Below, piece after piece: positions 1 through 29,017 of a stretch of 64,000 bases of DNA (its first letter is position 1; each line of letters starts with the position of its first letter). Source of the stretch: Caprimulgus europaeus. Taxonomy: Eukaryota; Chordata; Aves; Caprimulgiformes; Caprimulgidae. The stretch spans positions 39,784,339 to 39,848,338 of the forward strand of contig OU015532.1 in assembly GCA_907165065.1 (NCBI GenBank), read 5' to 3'. A program made the position numbers and the translations under genes. The notes under the pieces were generated by a model, which worked only from the letters and a program-made list of their open reading frames with translations, made no database searches and was not told where the DNA came from.

Positions 1-1973
1 AATCTGGTTGCCCGCTAGTTTTAGTTGCTTAATTAACAAAATTTTAGATTTTTTCTTCCCCTCCCTATATATTCAGTTTCCTTTTTGAAAAATAAAGCCA
101 ATTTTCCTGGAGGACATTTCTTGAAACCCTGGTGAACTTGATCTTGAGGATACCTCAAAAAAAAAAAAAAGTAAATAGGCAAAGCATTTGATGTGTTACA
201 TTACTTTGTAATGTTTTCTGAAAAGAAATTTGCTATGAGTTGGGGAAGTTGTAAAGCTTCTGCCGAGGTTTTAACAGCGTCAGTGTTTGCAGTTCGAAGT
301 TCAGGGGCTTGTAATCCTTAATCACTTAAGTGCTTGTGAAAACCCTGCTGTGAGTTCCTAAGTGTGTACGTAACATCTTATCTTTTCTGAGGGTGAGGCT
401 GGGAAGGCTGATGTTGTATGAAGGATCTCCAAAATTAGTATTGGTTTATCAAAAAACTGCAGTGAATTGATGGGATAGAAGTCAGCAGTTATGTTTGGAA
501 ATGCTCTTAAGAGCAGGTAATGAGACTTTAACATTGCACATTTAAGGAAAAAAATTCCTGCATAAGAATACTTGAGCAAATATAAATTAGGTTATTTTCA
601 ATGCCCTATCTTATGTCTAGAGCAATTTATTAAAACTGAGTATTTTAAATGTATTGCAAAAGGTATCTTCTTTCAGTTTATTGTACATTTTAGTCTGAAG
701 CTGCTTTAGTGTACTTAGTCAAACTGAACTGTTTGTAAATGAAGTAATTCTGAAGAAAGGAGATTTGTTTTGTAAGGAATCAAAAATATTTGTGTTATAT
801 CTACGTTAAACCTTGAGTGGAGGGAGTGGGAACAGTACAGCATTGACTTTGGACATGTTAATACAGTAAAAAAGAAGAGTAGACTGTATAAACTGTTGCG
901 TTTCAGGGCTTGTTTAGAGTGACTGGTAAACATAAAATGATTTTGTTTCTTTATAGTCCAGAACAGGTGAAACGTAGCTTGCTCTTCTGTTTTGTTCTCT
1001 GTGTGTGCACACAACACATGAAAGGCTGAGTGCCTTCTGCTGATGGGGCTTCTTGGAGAGAGGGCAAAAGATTTGTGACAATGGGAGGAATGCAGGCCTG
1101 ACCATTTATTTGTAGGTGGTGTTCCCAATTTGTGTTTTTACTGGTGGTTAACTTTAATACCATTGAAAGTTTACCTCTGTCCTTCTGTCTGAATTAGACC
1201 CTTGATGTTTTGTGTAGCAAGATCTGGAAGCCTAGGAGGCTCTTTATTGTTTATTGACAAGAGTGGTGGATTTTCTTCAATGTCAGTGAAAGGATGTGGC
1301 AGTAGTATCTCTGGGAAAGGAGAGAAAGAATCTGCACACTTAGCTCATCATGCTAAAACTTTGGGATCAAATCTCAGCGTAAAGACTGAGAATTACCTGA
1401 GTTTGATCACTGTGTGTCATCCTTTTTGCTAAAAATGTGGGATCACAATACCTTGTGAAACTCTGTTTTAATACATATACTAGTCAGTGTACTGTAGTGT
1501 AAGACAGTAAGGGAGGCAGAAATTTCTTGGAACTTTCATGGAGTTAGGTTCATAAATGTCTGTTTGGCATTATTTCTAGAAACAGATACAGTTAATTCCT
1601 GTGAAGCTGTGAGTAATCTACTGTCATGCACCCTTGTATCAGCTGTAGTTTGGACCAAGGGAAAAAGTTGTCTTTATTCAGCTTTTTAAATTCTGTTTGA
1701 AGGAAAGGTGGCATAGGCTGTTATATGCAACCAGTGCAACCAGCCCTACTTTCAGCTGCTGCTGTTTTTGATATAAATGCTTCTAATGTAACACTGTGCT
1801 GCCAGTCTTTTGGTAACTATGTGATGCAATTAATTACTGCTGTTTAAGTCCTTGCTGTGTTCTTGACAGGAAATATTGCCTTACATGTTCCCCCCTCAAG
1901 GTCGCCTTTAGCTGAGTGTACAAGAATATGATTGTGGATAGTTGCTGAGGAAACTTCTTTTCGTGTATTGCAG
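1..1973 (+). other. PSEN1 intron 3 (3' part)
   Basis: Non-coding AT-rich sequence leading to the exon 4 acceptor. I looked for the presenilin initiator exon and did not find it. A 14-base poly-A tract at about 157-170 is the only simple repeat. Confidence 0.75.
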
Positions 1974-18402
<16,429 letters not shown>

Positions 18403-20286
18403 CACACTTGATGCTGGTACTCTTATAAATATTTGTAGCAAATCCGGGAGGAGGAAAAATGTTTTTCCCTCAGTTCTCAAGTGAGACTGAAGTTTAATAC
18501 TCAAGATTCCAAGCCTGAATCATTACAACTTCCTCCGATTTCCTTTTGTTGTTTTTTTTTTCCTGAGACAACTGCTGCAGTGGGCACCACATGAATTTTC
18601 CTCTGTGAAAGTGGCTTCTTCCTGATGGCTGGTCTGAACTGGGTGCTGTTATGTCAGAGGTAATCTGATACACATATCTCCGGTAAGGACCACCCGTGTG
18701 AAAATTGCTAATGTTTCCACCAGCAATGTGATCTCTTACCACAGGTTGATTATTTTCACAGCATTAAGGGTGCTCAGAACTTCCTTGGTGTTAACAGAGG
18801 AAGCTGACAAATCACATGGAACTTGTCCCTGTAACCGCTTGAAGAGAGACAACCCAATTCAGACTTTTCCAGCAGTGATTTTTGACAGCAGAGCCCTGAC
18901 TCTGCTCTGTGTAACGGGAAAGGACTTTGTAGCAATTCGACAAAGGGAAAAAGTACTGTGACTCTAAGAGTGCTCCACCACTTCATAGCCTCTGTGCCTG
19001 AGTGTGCTTGATTTAGTAAATTGAAAAGCTTCCCCCCCAGCCCCACTGTAACTAGAGCCTCTTCTCTGTTTTAATACTTCGTATCCTCAAGCATGGAGTG
19101 CACATTCTGTACATCTGCTCCAGTTTATATAGCTACTTAGACTTGGACTGAATTATTTGGCATTAGTGGATCATAAGGTCCTAATTTGGATCTTAGATTC
19201 TAAAAGGTTAATCAACTACATTAAAAAGCAATTTCAGGACTTACTCTTTGTGCTCTTGCAAATCATTTTCCTAGAGAACCATTTAAAACCCTGTGTCTGA
19301 GAACAGTCACCGACAGCATGGACTGCATTGTTGGTGCATGTTCCTTTTGTTGAAATTCTTACGAAATAAGTAGACATTTGCAAAAATCCCAGATGGAATT
19401 TAGTTTGCCAGATCTAGAGGCCAGAGTGCTATTTGTAGCACTTCAATGCATAACAGAAAATTTTCTCTTAAAAAATGTGGTTTATGGTTCTGTTGACATG
19501 AAGTATTGGTGACTCGACCATCTAACGCTGCAGGTTGGGTAGGGATTTTTTTTTCACGCAGTATCTTTATTGGTGAGGATACTTAAGTTTAGTGAGACAT
19601 TACTCAGTGTTACCAAGGAGCAAAATTTGTGGCCCCCTTCACTTTAATTACCTCTCCTGTAAAGAACAGAAGACTGGAGAAATGATAGACAACTCAAAAT
19701 CAGTGAAAAGAAGAGACGAGATTTTGAACTTTGTACAAGAAAAATAATCAGTTCTAACCTTAGAGCTGCTGAACTCTGTTTTCGTCTTCATTTGAAGGAA
19801 CTCATTTATGAATAATTGCTTGGCAATGCAACTTGGGTGAGGTGAAGTTGTTTTTGTTGTAGGCTCGGACTCTGTATGAGTATTTTTTTTTCCTGAGGGA
19901 GGCACAGGGAGTGGATACTATGGATGGGCATTCCATTTTACTCGCGTCTTGATCCTGGAGTCCTTGCCAAGTAGAACAACTGTCAAATCCTGACACAAAC
20001 TCCTTTTACCTTATTTCTGGGACTTTGTTTCAGTGCCTATAGATTCAAAGGACTGAGACATCACAGATGCTCACCAGCCATTGCCCAAGTGAAGGAAGAA
20101 AGGCTGTGATGCTTTAAAACCAAGGAAGGCTTACTTTGATTGTCCTTGGAAATGTCTGTCTCTTTCCCAGTATGACTTACTAACTGTAGTGGTTAGTATT
20201 TACATTTTCATAAAATACATTGTCTTGTCTGTTCTAAAGTACTTTTATTCATCTCATTTATGTACTGATATGTTGTGGATAGCATT

Positions 20287-20292
20287 AATAAA
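20287..20292 (+). promoter_or_regulatory. Poly(A) signal, probable proximal PSEN1 site
   Basis: AATAAA about 1.9 kb after the stop codon, followed within 40 bp by T-rich sequence (GCTTACACTGACTTTTC). Confidence 0.5.
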
Positions 20293-22334
20293 GTAACCAT
20301 ATCAAAATTGCTTACACTGACTTTTCAAGCCAAACTCACTTGTGTTTTCTAGCTTAAGTCACTGTTCTATGTTTTTCTGCAATGAAGCCTGACTTAAAAC
20401 AGAGGTTTTTTTCAAAAGACTTTGAGCTGGTTTTATGCTATTGTAACTTGTCCCTTTCCTGAGCATTGTATCTAAGAAAATTCCCTTGTGTTTTTTATTA
20501 GGCATCCTGACTATGGATTCATTTATAGAACAGGTTTGATAAGAGTTGGCATCACTAGCATCTGTTAGCATTTTTTGAGACAACTCTCAGTTAGAAGTTG
20601 TTACTTCTGTGCAGCAGCCATCTTTATTGTTTGGTTTTTGGCTTAGACATGCACCATGGGAGCACTGGCTCCAGTAAGAGTTGCTTTAGAATCTGTAGAA
20701 ATAGACAAAAGCCTTTCCACATACTTGAATGGATGCTAGATGTACAACCCAAGAAAGAGCTCAGAATCTTCTAACACTAAATTGCCAGTCTTCCACTCTT
20801 CAGAGCTGCTTCTGCTATCCTGAAATTTTAACTTATGAGTTAGTGTGGAGTTACAGTTGGGTAGACTATAAAATTTATATTCACAGAAACGGGTCAAGTT
20901 TATGTATTTGAGTCTCAAAATAAACTCAAAAGGGAAATTGGCTTTTCAAGCCCAGGACAATACATTTTAAAGTAAACTGCTTATTACCACGTCTCACATA
21001 CACCTTCAGAAACCAGGATGAAATTTTCTAGATTTGCCCTTTTATACCAAGTCGTGGTAGCTTATGTTCCAAATGAGATCTTGCATCTAAAGATCATCCC
21101 AGTACTTGGGTCCATAAGGTTCAGTTAAGAGTAGTTTTTGTTTGCATTTGTTACTACATAAGCGTGAAGGTTCTGTCACTTTTCTTTTTCTTAAAACACC
21201 AATCTAATGTGGGATCATGAACTGTTTTAGCTTGGATAGCTGAGTGTAACTGAAAGACTTCCAATACGTAGTCTGTGTTTGTGAGAGACTTTTTGTTATA
21301 ATTAAATCAGTATGTTAATAGCAACACATTAGACTGTAGCTCTGAAAGAACTGTTGTGTAACCCTAGTAGCTAGATTCATCTCTTTTGTGCCCAAGCAGA
21401 CTGACTGGTAACTGTTGTGTGACTGTTTTAGTAGTCACATTTTGAATCTGGGTATCATGATAGCTTTCTCTCCCCTTTCAGCTTACATCAATGATTAGTC
21501 TCCTTCTTTGGCTAAGCTTCAAATAAATAAATGAGAAAACATAATACTGAGTTAAGATTTGCCTAAAAACCAGCAGCTTTCATTTCTCCTTTTTTTTGTG
21601 TGTGTTGCGGGATTTAACCCAGAGCAAAAAGACTTCTTATAGCAGAGTTGTATGATGCTGTCATATCTGTGTGTGGCTGTTATGGTGGCACTCAAATTCC
21701 AATGTCATCTGTGTGGGGTGAGTCTTGAAGGTACGTACTTGTTACTGCAACACATTCAGGATAATTCTGACTGGGCAGATGATGACTTCTTTGAGCCAAA
21801 TAATCAAGGGCTGTGCTCCACTAAAAATGGCTGTTCTCAGTGTACAAAGCAGACCCTGATTATTTCAGGCATAGGAGACTGGTGCTTCTTGGATATATAG
21901 ATATATATCTGTACCTATAGAGATGATAGATATATATATTATGTGCACTCTGGGCCTGTAGATGACAACTTTTCTGCCAAGAATTAAATATGCAGGAGTA
22001 CATTTTGGGTGGACGGTACTATATGAAGAAACTTCTCAAAATGCTTTATTTAAAAAAATACTTTTGGCAATGATGCTGTTGAAACGAGTTTAATAGACTG
22101 TGGAACATGTCTGCACTGTGATTGCATCTCAGTGGTAACTTGGTCATTTGGAACACTGAAACAGGAACTAGAATGGAATTCTTTTACACTCAAAGCATTT
22201 GCTGTTTTCTTTTTACAAACACTGGTTTGTACATAATCTGAATTGAATGTGAATGTTTTTTAAACACCTTTCCGGTTCTTGATAAGTTTTTGATAGATTA
22301 TTGCAAATTTTTCCTGTATTTGTCTAATTGTTAA

Positions 22335-22340
22335 AATAAA
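22335..22340 (+). promoter_or_regulatory. Poly(A) signal, probable distal PSEN1 site
   Basis: AATAAA about 3.9 kb after the stop codon, just before the CR1 cluster. It would give a 3' UTR close to the long human form. Confidence 0.5.
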
Positions 22341-22360
22341 AATTGCATGGATCCTGACTT

Positions 22361-22904
22361 GACTTGCCTTCACTATATTATTTTAAAGCCCTCACTTAAA
22401 GCTGTTGGAGGCCTCACCACTGTAGCTATTTTTAGTCAACATTTAATGAGCAAGATTCCTGTCTTATGACACTTAAGTAGCTGCTTTATTTCCCAGAGGA
22501 GTAGCTTCAAACTGATTTCTGTAAGAAGTACTTGCTTCTAAAAGCTACTTTTTCTTTTCATTTAAAGAGTTGGTCAAAGCTTGTTGCAAAAGCACCCATG
22601 AGGTAAAATGAAGGCATGAAAAAAAACAGTACAAGATTATACTCAAAGTCAGGCTGGCACAATGAAGATCTGTGTTACCCAGGAGGAATACATAGGATGT
22701 CCAGAAAGAAAACACTTCATGAACAGTAGTGTTGGTTGTTATTTTGGTGTTGATTCTGTATCAATATGATTGAAAAAGTGTTTTCCCAAGCAGCATTATT
22801 TTGTTGTTGATTTGGAGAGGCATTCACTGCAAACTTCAGATTTTCTGAGTTGACTGCTATTGAAGATGTTTCTTTGGGAGATTGGCTTGTCTTCATGGAA
22901 GACC
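22361..22904. other. Intergenic sequence downstream of PSEN1
   Basis: AT-rich sequence between the last PSEN1 poly(A) signal and the CR1 cluster. Nothing recognised. Confidence 0.5.
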
Positions 22905-23047
22905 TAAAAAAAAGTCCATCCTGACAAGCACAGTTGGCAGGAGGCCTGCATGGGTGAGCAAGGAGCTCCTAACTGAACTCCAACAGGAAGTGTAGAAGTG
23001 TAAACAGAGGCAGATGACCCAAAAGGAGCACAGAGATGCTTTCTGGT
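22905..23047 (+). mobile_element. CR1 LINE on + strand, upstream part
   Basis: This resembles CR1 ORF2 sequence upstream of the reverse transcriptase (GCATGGGTGAGCAAGGAGCT and CACAGAGATGCT are typical). The element continues at 23525 after an inserted - strand CR1. The left boundary is approximate. Confidence 0.75.
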
Positions 23048-23524
23048 CTTAGAGTCATAGAATTGTCTGGGTTGGAAGGAACATTAAAGATCATCCAGTT
23101 CCAGCACCCCCGCCATGAGCAGGCACACCTTCTACTAGACCAGGTTGCTCAAAGACTCATCCAGCCTGACCTTAAACACTTCCAGGGAGGGGGCATCCAC
23201 AGCTTCTCTGGGCAACCTGTTCCAGTGTCTCACCACTCTTACAGGAAATAATTCCTTCCTAATATCTAATCTAAACCTCCCCTCTTCCAGTTTAAAGCCA
23301 TCACCCCTTGTTCTATCACTACCTGCCCTTGTGAAAAGTCCCTCCCCAGCTTTCTTGTAGCCCCTTCAGGTACTGGAAGGCTGCTATAAGGTCTCCTCAG
23401 AGCCTTCTCTTTTCCAGGCTGAACAGCCCCAACTCTCTCAGCCTGTCCTCACAGCAGAGGTGCTCCAGCCCTCGCATCATCCTCGTGGCCTCCTCTGGAC
23501 TCGTTCTAACAGGTCCATGTAACA
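23048..23524 (-). mobile_element. CR1 LINE 3' end, - strand, nested inside another CR1
   Basis: This is the 3' terminal 0.48 kb of a CR1, 5'-truncated. The left edge shows the CR1 3' tail (AGAGTCATAGAATTGTCTGG, the complement of the end repeat). The far edge reads [13 protein letters not shown] on the - strand, the conserved region near the ORF2 end. It splits an older + strand CR1. A 13-bp tandem duplication (23508-23520 and 23521-23533) sits at the right junction. Confidence 0.9.
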
Positions 23525-24945
23525 GGTCCATCTTGTAGGGATAGGGTTAGGAAAGCCAAGGCCCCTCAGAGGCAAGGGATGTGTAAGGCAAGAAGGAAGT
23601 TTTCTACAACTATGTGACAGTAAAAGAAAGAATAGGGCAAAAAGATGCCCCCCCTGCTGAATTGGGTGGGGGAACTTGTGACAAATGATATGGAGAAGGC
23701 TGAGATGTTTGATGTCTTCTTTGCCTTGCTCTTTCTTGGTAAGACTGGCCTTAAGGAATCCCATACCCCTGAGAGGGAAAGTCTGGAACAAGGTAAAATT
23801 ACCCTCAGTGGAAGAGGCCAGGTTAAGGAGCATGTAAATGAATTGGATGTACTTAAGTCTATGAGGCCTGACAGGTTGCACCTCTGAGTGCTGAGGAAGC
23901 TGGCTGATGTAATTGTGAGGCCACTCTCAATTGTCTTTGAATGGTGGTGGCAGTTGGGAGAGGTTCCTGAAGACTGGAAGAACAAATTTCACTCCTATCC
24001 TCAAGAAGAGAAAGAACTACTGGGAAGCTACAGGTCTCGCCTCAGCCCCTGAGACCCTGGCAGAGAAAATCATCCTGGAAAGCACTTCTGAACACATGCA
24101 AGGCATGAGGATGATTGGGGGTAGTTAACATGGATATACAAAAGGGATATCATGCTTGATATCCTTCTACAATGAGGTGACCAGCTTGCTGGATGAGGGA
24201 AAGGCAGTTGATTTTTTTTACATCAACTTTTCTAAAGCTTTTAAATCTGTCTCCCATAGCATCATCATAGACAAGCAGACAAAGTATGGGTTAGATAAAT
24301 GGATAGGGAGATGAACTGAAAATTGACACAATGCCTGGGCCCAGAGGGTAGTGATCAGCACCACAAAATCCAGTTGGAGGCAAGTCACTAGTGGTGTACC
24401 CAGGGGCTCAATATTGGAGTCAATACTGTTAAACATCTTCATTAGTGATCTGGTTGACCGAATGTGGTGCAGTCTCAGTAAATTTGCCAGTGATAAAAAA
24501 TGGAAGGAGTGGCTGGTAGGCCAGATGCTGCCATTTAGGAGAACCTCAACAGGCTGGAGAAGCAGGCAGAAAAGGAGTCTTGTGAAGGTCAACAAGGGGG
24601 AGTGCAAAGTCTTGCATCTGGAGAAGAGTAACTGCAAGCACCAGTACTTGCTGGGTCTGACTAGCTGGAAAGCAGCTCTGCAGAGAAGGACCTTGGGGTT
24701 CTGGTGAACAGCAAGCTGACCAGGAGCCAGCAGTGTGCCCTTACACCAAAGAAGGCCAGTAGCATCCTGGGCTGCATTAGGAGTGTTGTCAGCAGGTTGA
24801 GGGAGGTGATCCTTCCTCTGCTCAGCGCTGGTTAGGCCACATCTGGGGTGCTGTGTCCAGTTCTGGGCTCCCCAGTACAGGGAAGACTGGGCTTACTGGA
24901 GTGAGTCCAGTGCAGGGCCACAAAACTGCCAGAATATGTGGATTT
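23525..24945 (+). mobile_element. CR1 LINE on + strand, reverse transcriptase part (degenerate)
   Basis: Continuation of the element begun at 22905. It contains decayed ORF2: KHVNELD-like sequence and SMRPDRLHL near 23850, GEVPEDWK near 23960, then PRGSILESILLNIFISDL at about 24400-24450. The catalytic box reads FASD rather than FADD (about 24480-24492). Several frameshifts and stops are present. It ends around 24945 before the usual CR1 3' tail, so the 3' end is also missing or too decayed to see. Confidence 0.9.
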
Positions 24946-27900
24946 CTTAATTCCAGTCTAGTTCTGAGGTGTGATGTGATTAAATGTTTTAGGAATAGAA
25001 ATATTTTTGGGAACTAGGAGCTAAAACCTCCTCTAAAAGGAAGACTTGGGACCTAGCTGGAGCTTCCATCTTAGTAGTATTTTATCTTACTGAGGTTAGA
25101 TATGGAACTTGGAGATATTATTCTAATTTAATTACCTATTTGTGTTCTTATTTAATTCCATTTTTAATGTAATCTTTTGGGGATCGGTAAACAAGTTTCT
25201 TTTATTGACAGCATCAGTGCTCATGGAGAATTCAGCTTGGTCTGTAGCAGTCACTGCTAAGTACTTTTAAATTAACCAGAAATCACAATTAAATGTATGT
25301 TTAAGGGTGAACTCAGGTCTGTAAATACCAGGAATTTGTGAACTCTAGAGAAAAGAACCAGCTGTCATTGACAGGAGCCAGCAGAACTGGTTGTTGGATA
25401 AGGAAACAATTGGTTGCTTCTTGAGTTTTACAACCTGAATTTGGTTCTCTTCTTTTTAAATCCACATTTGCTGCAGGAAGGTGATTTCAGCTTGGCATTG
25501 GGAGACACTGAGGGATAGTACCAATGTAATTGGATTAGATTTGCTTATTCTTTGTTTTGAAATATGCTTTTTGTCTAAACTGACTGGAGTAACAAATAGA
25601 TTTCTGCGTTCACATCACTTTTCTGATTTCAGTGGGTTTAGATGAGGATTACCCACTTTGATCTGGGCAGTGCTGCTGTCAGAATTAAGCATTGTACTTC
25701 TTACAGTTTTTATTGTACAAGTCAGCATGAACGTGCCTGGAGAATGTCTGGATGTTTATCAAACTGCATATCCAGTTGAATCAATGGTTTATTTAGCCAT
25801 CTTCAACAATAAAATACTAATTGCTGATACTCAAATGAAGAATGTCCTGCTACCACCTAGTTATTGGCAGACTTACGCCCTGGACACAGACTTAACTGAT
25901 GCTTGTTTGGTAATGAACTATGTGACAAATTCCTACCTATGAGGAAGGAATTAATTCAGACATAGATGCAGCAGAATACCTGTGGTTTTCAAGGGGAAGA
26001 AGATAAAAAATGGCTGGTGTCTGGCAGCAGGCAGCAGCAAGAGGGCTGGCTTGTCCCTGGAGCACTCCATTTCAGCGAGGGGCTTGATCACTGTCTGGGG
26101 GCAAGAAACAAATGCTGCCTTGGAGTGAGAGAGCAGTGCCTGTCCTGGTGCTGCAGCCAGCTCCCAGCAGTAATCACTTCTAAAGCTGTAATCACAGCCA
26201 CATGGCAGCACTCTGCCTTTTTTACTGCTTTCTATTCTTAGTGCTTGTAACAAGGGATTAAAGAGCACCATAGAAATACATGCTTTAAAAAAGTAGGCTG
26301 TTATAAAATATTATTTCCTTTTGAAGGACTGTATTTAGTACATGATGAATCTTGTAGGGGAGGCATGTATGCATTTCCAGCCACTGCTAAGGTTCCAAAA
26401 CTATTTTAAGAACAGCAGAACCTGGCTGTTGTCATAGTAGCAATAAACCTTTTAATCCTACTTCCCGTGGGGATGTGCACTTAATCTGCTTAAAGGTGAT
26501 CAGGACTCTTTATGTGACAGGGAACTAGGGATACAGCACTGAGAAGATGTTGCTTGTTGTCCCCAGAAAGTTTAGTGCTTTTATCTAATTAGGGTTTGCT
26601 GAGGGACAGATCTCATGACAAGCTAGTAGAAGGACAGTCACCTGGGAAGCTTGTCTTCATTTATACCACAATTTGTTGTCATGGTTAAATGAAACCATTT
26701 CTGGGTAGTTCCGGGCAAGATCTTGCCACTATAATGGATCTCCCATGGTTTAAAAGCATTCTTTTGAGCACTTTCATCCTCAGTGCTTCCATTCCTTAGA
26801 CTCTCAGGCTTCCCAAACAGCATTGGGTCATATTTATATATTGCTGTAAAGTCTGTAATCCCTGAAAAATTAACGCAATTAAAATTTCCTTGAAGTATTC
26901 AGGTAATGCAGGGTGACTTATTCTTAAATGTACCATAGGCATACAAGAGAAGGCTACAGAAAACTGACAGATTCTTCAACTGTTTTTGGAGATGGGTTTA
27001 GCTAGGCAGGAGATTTTAAATGTCATGTCAAAATAATAATTATAATAGAATTTGGCATCCTGAACCAAAAATGACATGAATGTTTGTTCATATATATCTA
27101 GAACTAAAAGAGACCTTCCTTCTCACTGGACCAAATTTCTCAGTAGTTAGCTGAGATCTGTGCCATTGCCAATTTATTTTGTATAGTCTGGTTACGGTAC
27201 TGGATTACATAAACTCACATCCAGCAAATAAGCAATATGCATCTTTTCTTTGCAACAGGATTTCAGTTCGTATGTACTGAATAATAGCAAGTCAGGGGTT
27301 TTTATTTGTTAGTTTTTCTGAAGTCTGCATGTTCTGGCTAGATGGGCACCCGGGCTTTAGGACAAATCACACAACAGAGTAAATAAAAGAATTTTTCCAA
27401 GGTTAGCTATTTGCAAACTTTGAAAAAAATATATATTTGATTGCCCCATTATAAAGTTTTTATCATGGATAATGGTTCCCCTCCTTTCCAGCAGCTCATT
27501 GCTCAACATGACATGGAAAGATGTGTTAGACAGAACATTAAGGATTATTCCTGTCCCTGTCTGTGGATGAGTTCCTGGTACTAGAGGGCAGCTGGCCAGG
27601 TACTGCAACAGTTCTGCAACGCTCTTTAAGACTGAAATACCATAGACATTTTAGCAGTTTTGAGTAACTAAATACCCCTTTGGTGACTTTTGTTCGATGC
27701 CTGGTGCTACCACTAAACCTTGTCGTCAGATGTGATGGCACCTCAGGGCGCCTTGCCCACTGAGTTACCTGGACCATCATTTGAGTCCTGTACCCTTGCA
27801 GGCTTTGGAGGTGCTGGCTGACCCCCACTTGTGATGAGGGATGGGGGAAGGTGGTTCCTTCCTCTTTCCCCTTGCTTTTCTGAATGAAACCAAGTCCTTG

Positions 27901-28662
27901 TTTTAAAACAACTTCTATTTTGAAACATTCTTAGCATTTAAAAATAGTAATTCAGATTTTTCACTGCTTTATTTAATCTGAAGGATTCAACACTTTGTCC
28001 TACTTTGGAAGTTTTTTCATGACAAATCTTCAATAATTTTATGGCATGAGGCAACTTTTTCTTCCTCTTCTTAGATGGTGAAGGGGGGGGGTCAGTTTAT
28101 ATAAGCAACCTGTCACTGTTTGGTATTTATGCTACACAGCTGATTTCTTAGCAAGAAATCAATCCAGTCTGGGGATAACTGTTAAAGGTATCAGTATTTC
28201 TTTACTGAGGTGTGCTATGCTACATTAATTCTTAAATTTTTTTATTTGACTGGTAAGTAGATGGAGGCTGAATGGAAAAATGTGCTTCTATATTCATTAA
28301 TGCCTCTGTAGACACTTAAAATATTGAGGCTTATTATTTTAATTTTTGTCAAGGATTTTGATCATAATTTTGGGTGGGTATCCTTTTGGTACAGTATTTT
28401 AGATTAAAACCAGTAAATCATGTAGTTTTACATCCAGCTCAACTCAAGTTCTGCCAGATGCCTAAGGTATGATTAATACTTATAATAGTAGCTAAAATTA
28501 AATTCCATGTTTTAATAAGAAAGCAGATTCTATCAATAGTCTCTAGGCTTTACAGGATGAGATCATTGTTATGTCAGTGTCTTACACAGTGCTGAGTATT
28601 CTGACATGTGTAGCAATGGTGTTTATCTTTTATTAGGAACAAATTGAACAGCTGGGTACAAA
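24946..28662. other. Intergenic sequence, no gene recognised
   Basis: AT-rich with scattered short open frames that lack homology or exon-like borders. One 94-codon frame at 25658-25942 opens with TTG and shows nothing recognisable. A nine-G tract lies at about 28084-28092. Confidence 0.5.
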
Positions 28663-28668
28663 TGTCTC

Positions 28669-28689
28669 CCGCTCCTGTAACAGGAGCGG
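28669..28689. repeat. GC-rich perfect palindrome
   Basis: Ten-base arms (CCGCTCCTGT and ACAGGAGCGG) around a single A. It lies 150 bp from a CpG-dense exon-like patch and is unusually GC-rich for its surroundings. Confidence 0.8.
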
Positions 28690-28838
28690 TCAGTGCCTCA
28701 AGGTGCTGCTTGATCTTTAGCTTTTTTTTTTTCCTTCTTTTTCTTTTTTTTTCCCCCCAAATGGTTTTACTATGATTATAGAGATGAAAGCTCTTTTTGC
28801 TTAATCTTGTAATTAGTTTATTTGTGTAATGCACTTAC

Positions 28839-28935
28839 CGAGGTGCACTTCGTAGATGACGAAGCAGAGAGCTTGCACATGCTGCACTGGCGGCTAGACA
28901 CGCTGCTGGGGATAAGCCAGGGGTAAGTGAAAATG
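28839..28935 (-). other. CpG-dense exon-like patch (candidate exon, either strand)
   Basis: On the - strand, the pyrimidine-rich acceptor CTGTCTTCTCTCGCAG is followed by 97 nt and then a consensus donor (CTCG|GTAAGTGC). Two of three frames are open. On the + strand, a weaker acceptor (TTACCGAG) at 28841-28842 and a consensus donor (GG|GGTAAGTG) define an 80-nt open frame at 28843-28922. CpG is much denser than in the flanks. No protein family is recognised. It could be an exon of a non-coding RNA, an exon of an unrecognised gene, or chance. Confidence 0.3.
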
Positions 28936-29017
28936 CTGCGAGAGAAGACAGCGTGGAAAGCTCTAATGCTGTCACTAGAGTTAGTGACACACTGAATGTA
29001 TTAAAAAAAAATAACAA

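Larger units (their letters stand above)
18403..22360 (+). other. PSEN1: PSEN1 3' UTR (extent inferred)
   Basis: This is AT-rich non-coding DNA after the PSEN1 stop with no repeat or second gene recognised. Poly(A) signals AATAAA occur at 20287-20292, 20919-20924, about 21523 and 22335-22340. Human PSEN1 is known to make short and long mRNAs, the long one with a 3' UTR of roughly 4 kb, so use of the 20287 and 22335 signals is a reasonable inference. The true ends need transcript data. Confidence 0.6.

Noticed and set aside
1932..1973. ATG in frame with PSEN1 exon 4, upstream of the acceptor
   Set aside because: It lies in the intron before TTGCAG, and presenilin-1 homologues begin in an earlier exon.
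25658..25942. 94-codon frame on the + strand
   Set aside because: Opens with TTG and has no ATG context, splice context or recognisable domain. Consistent with chance.
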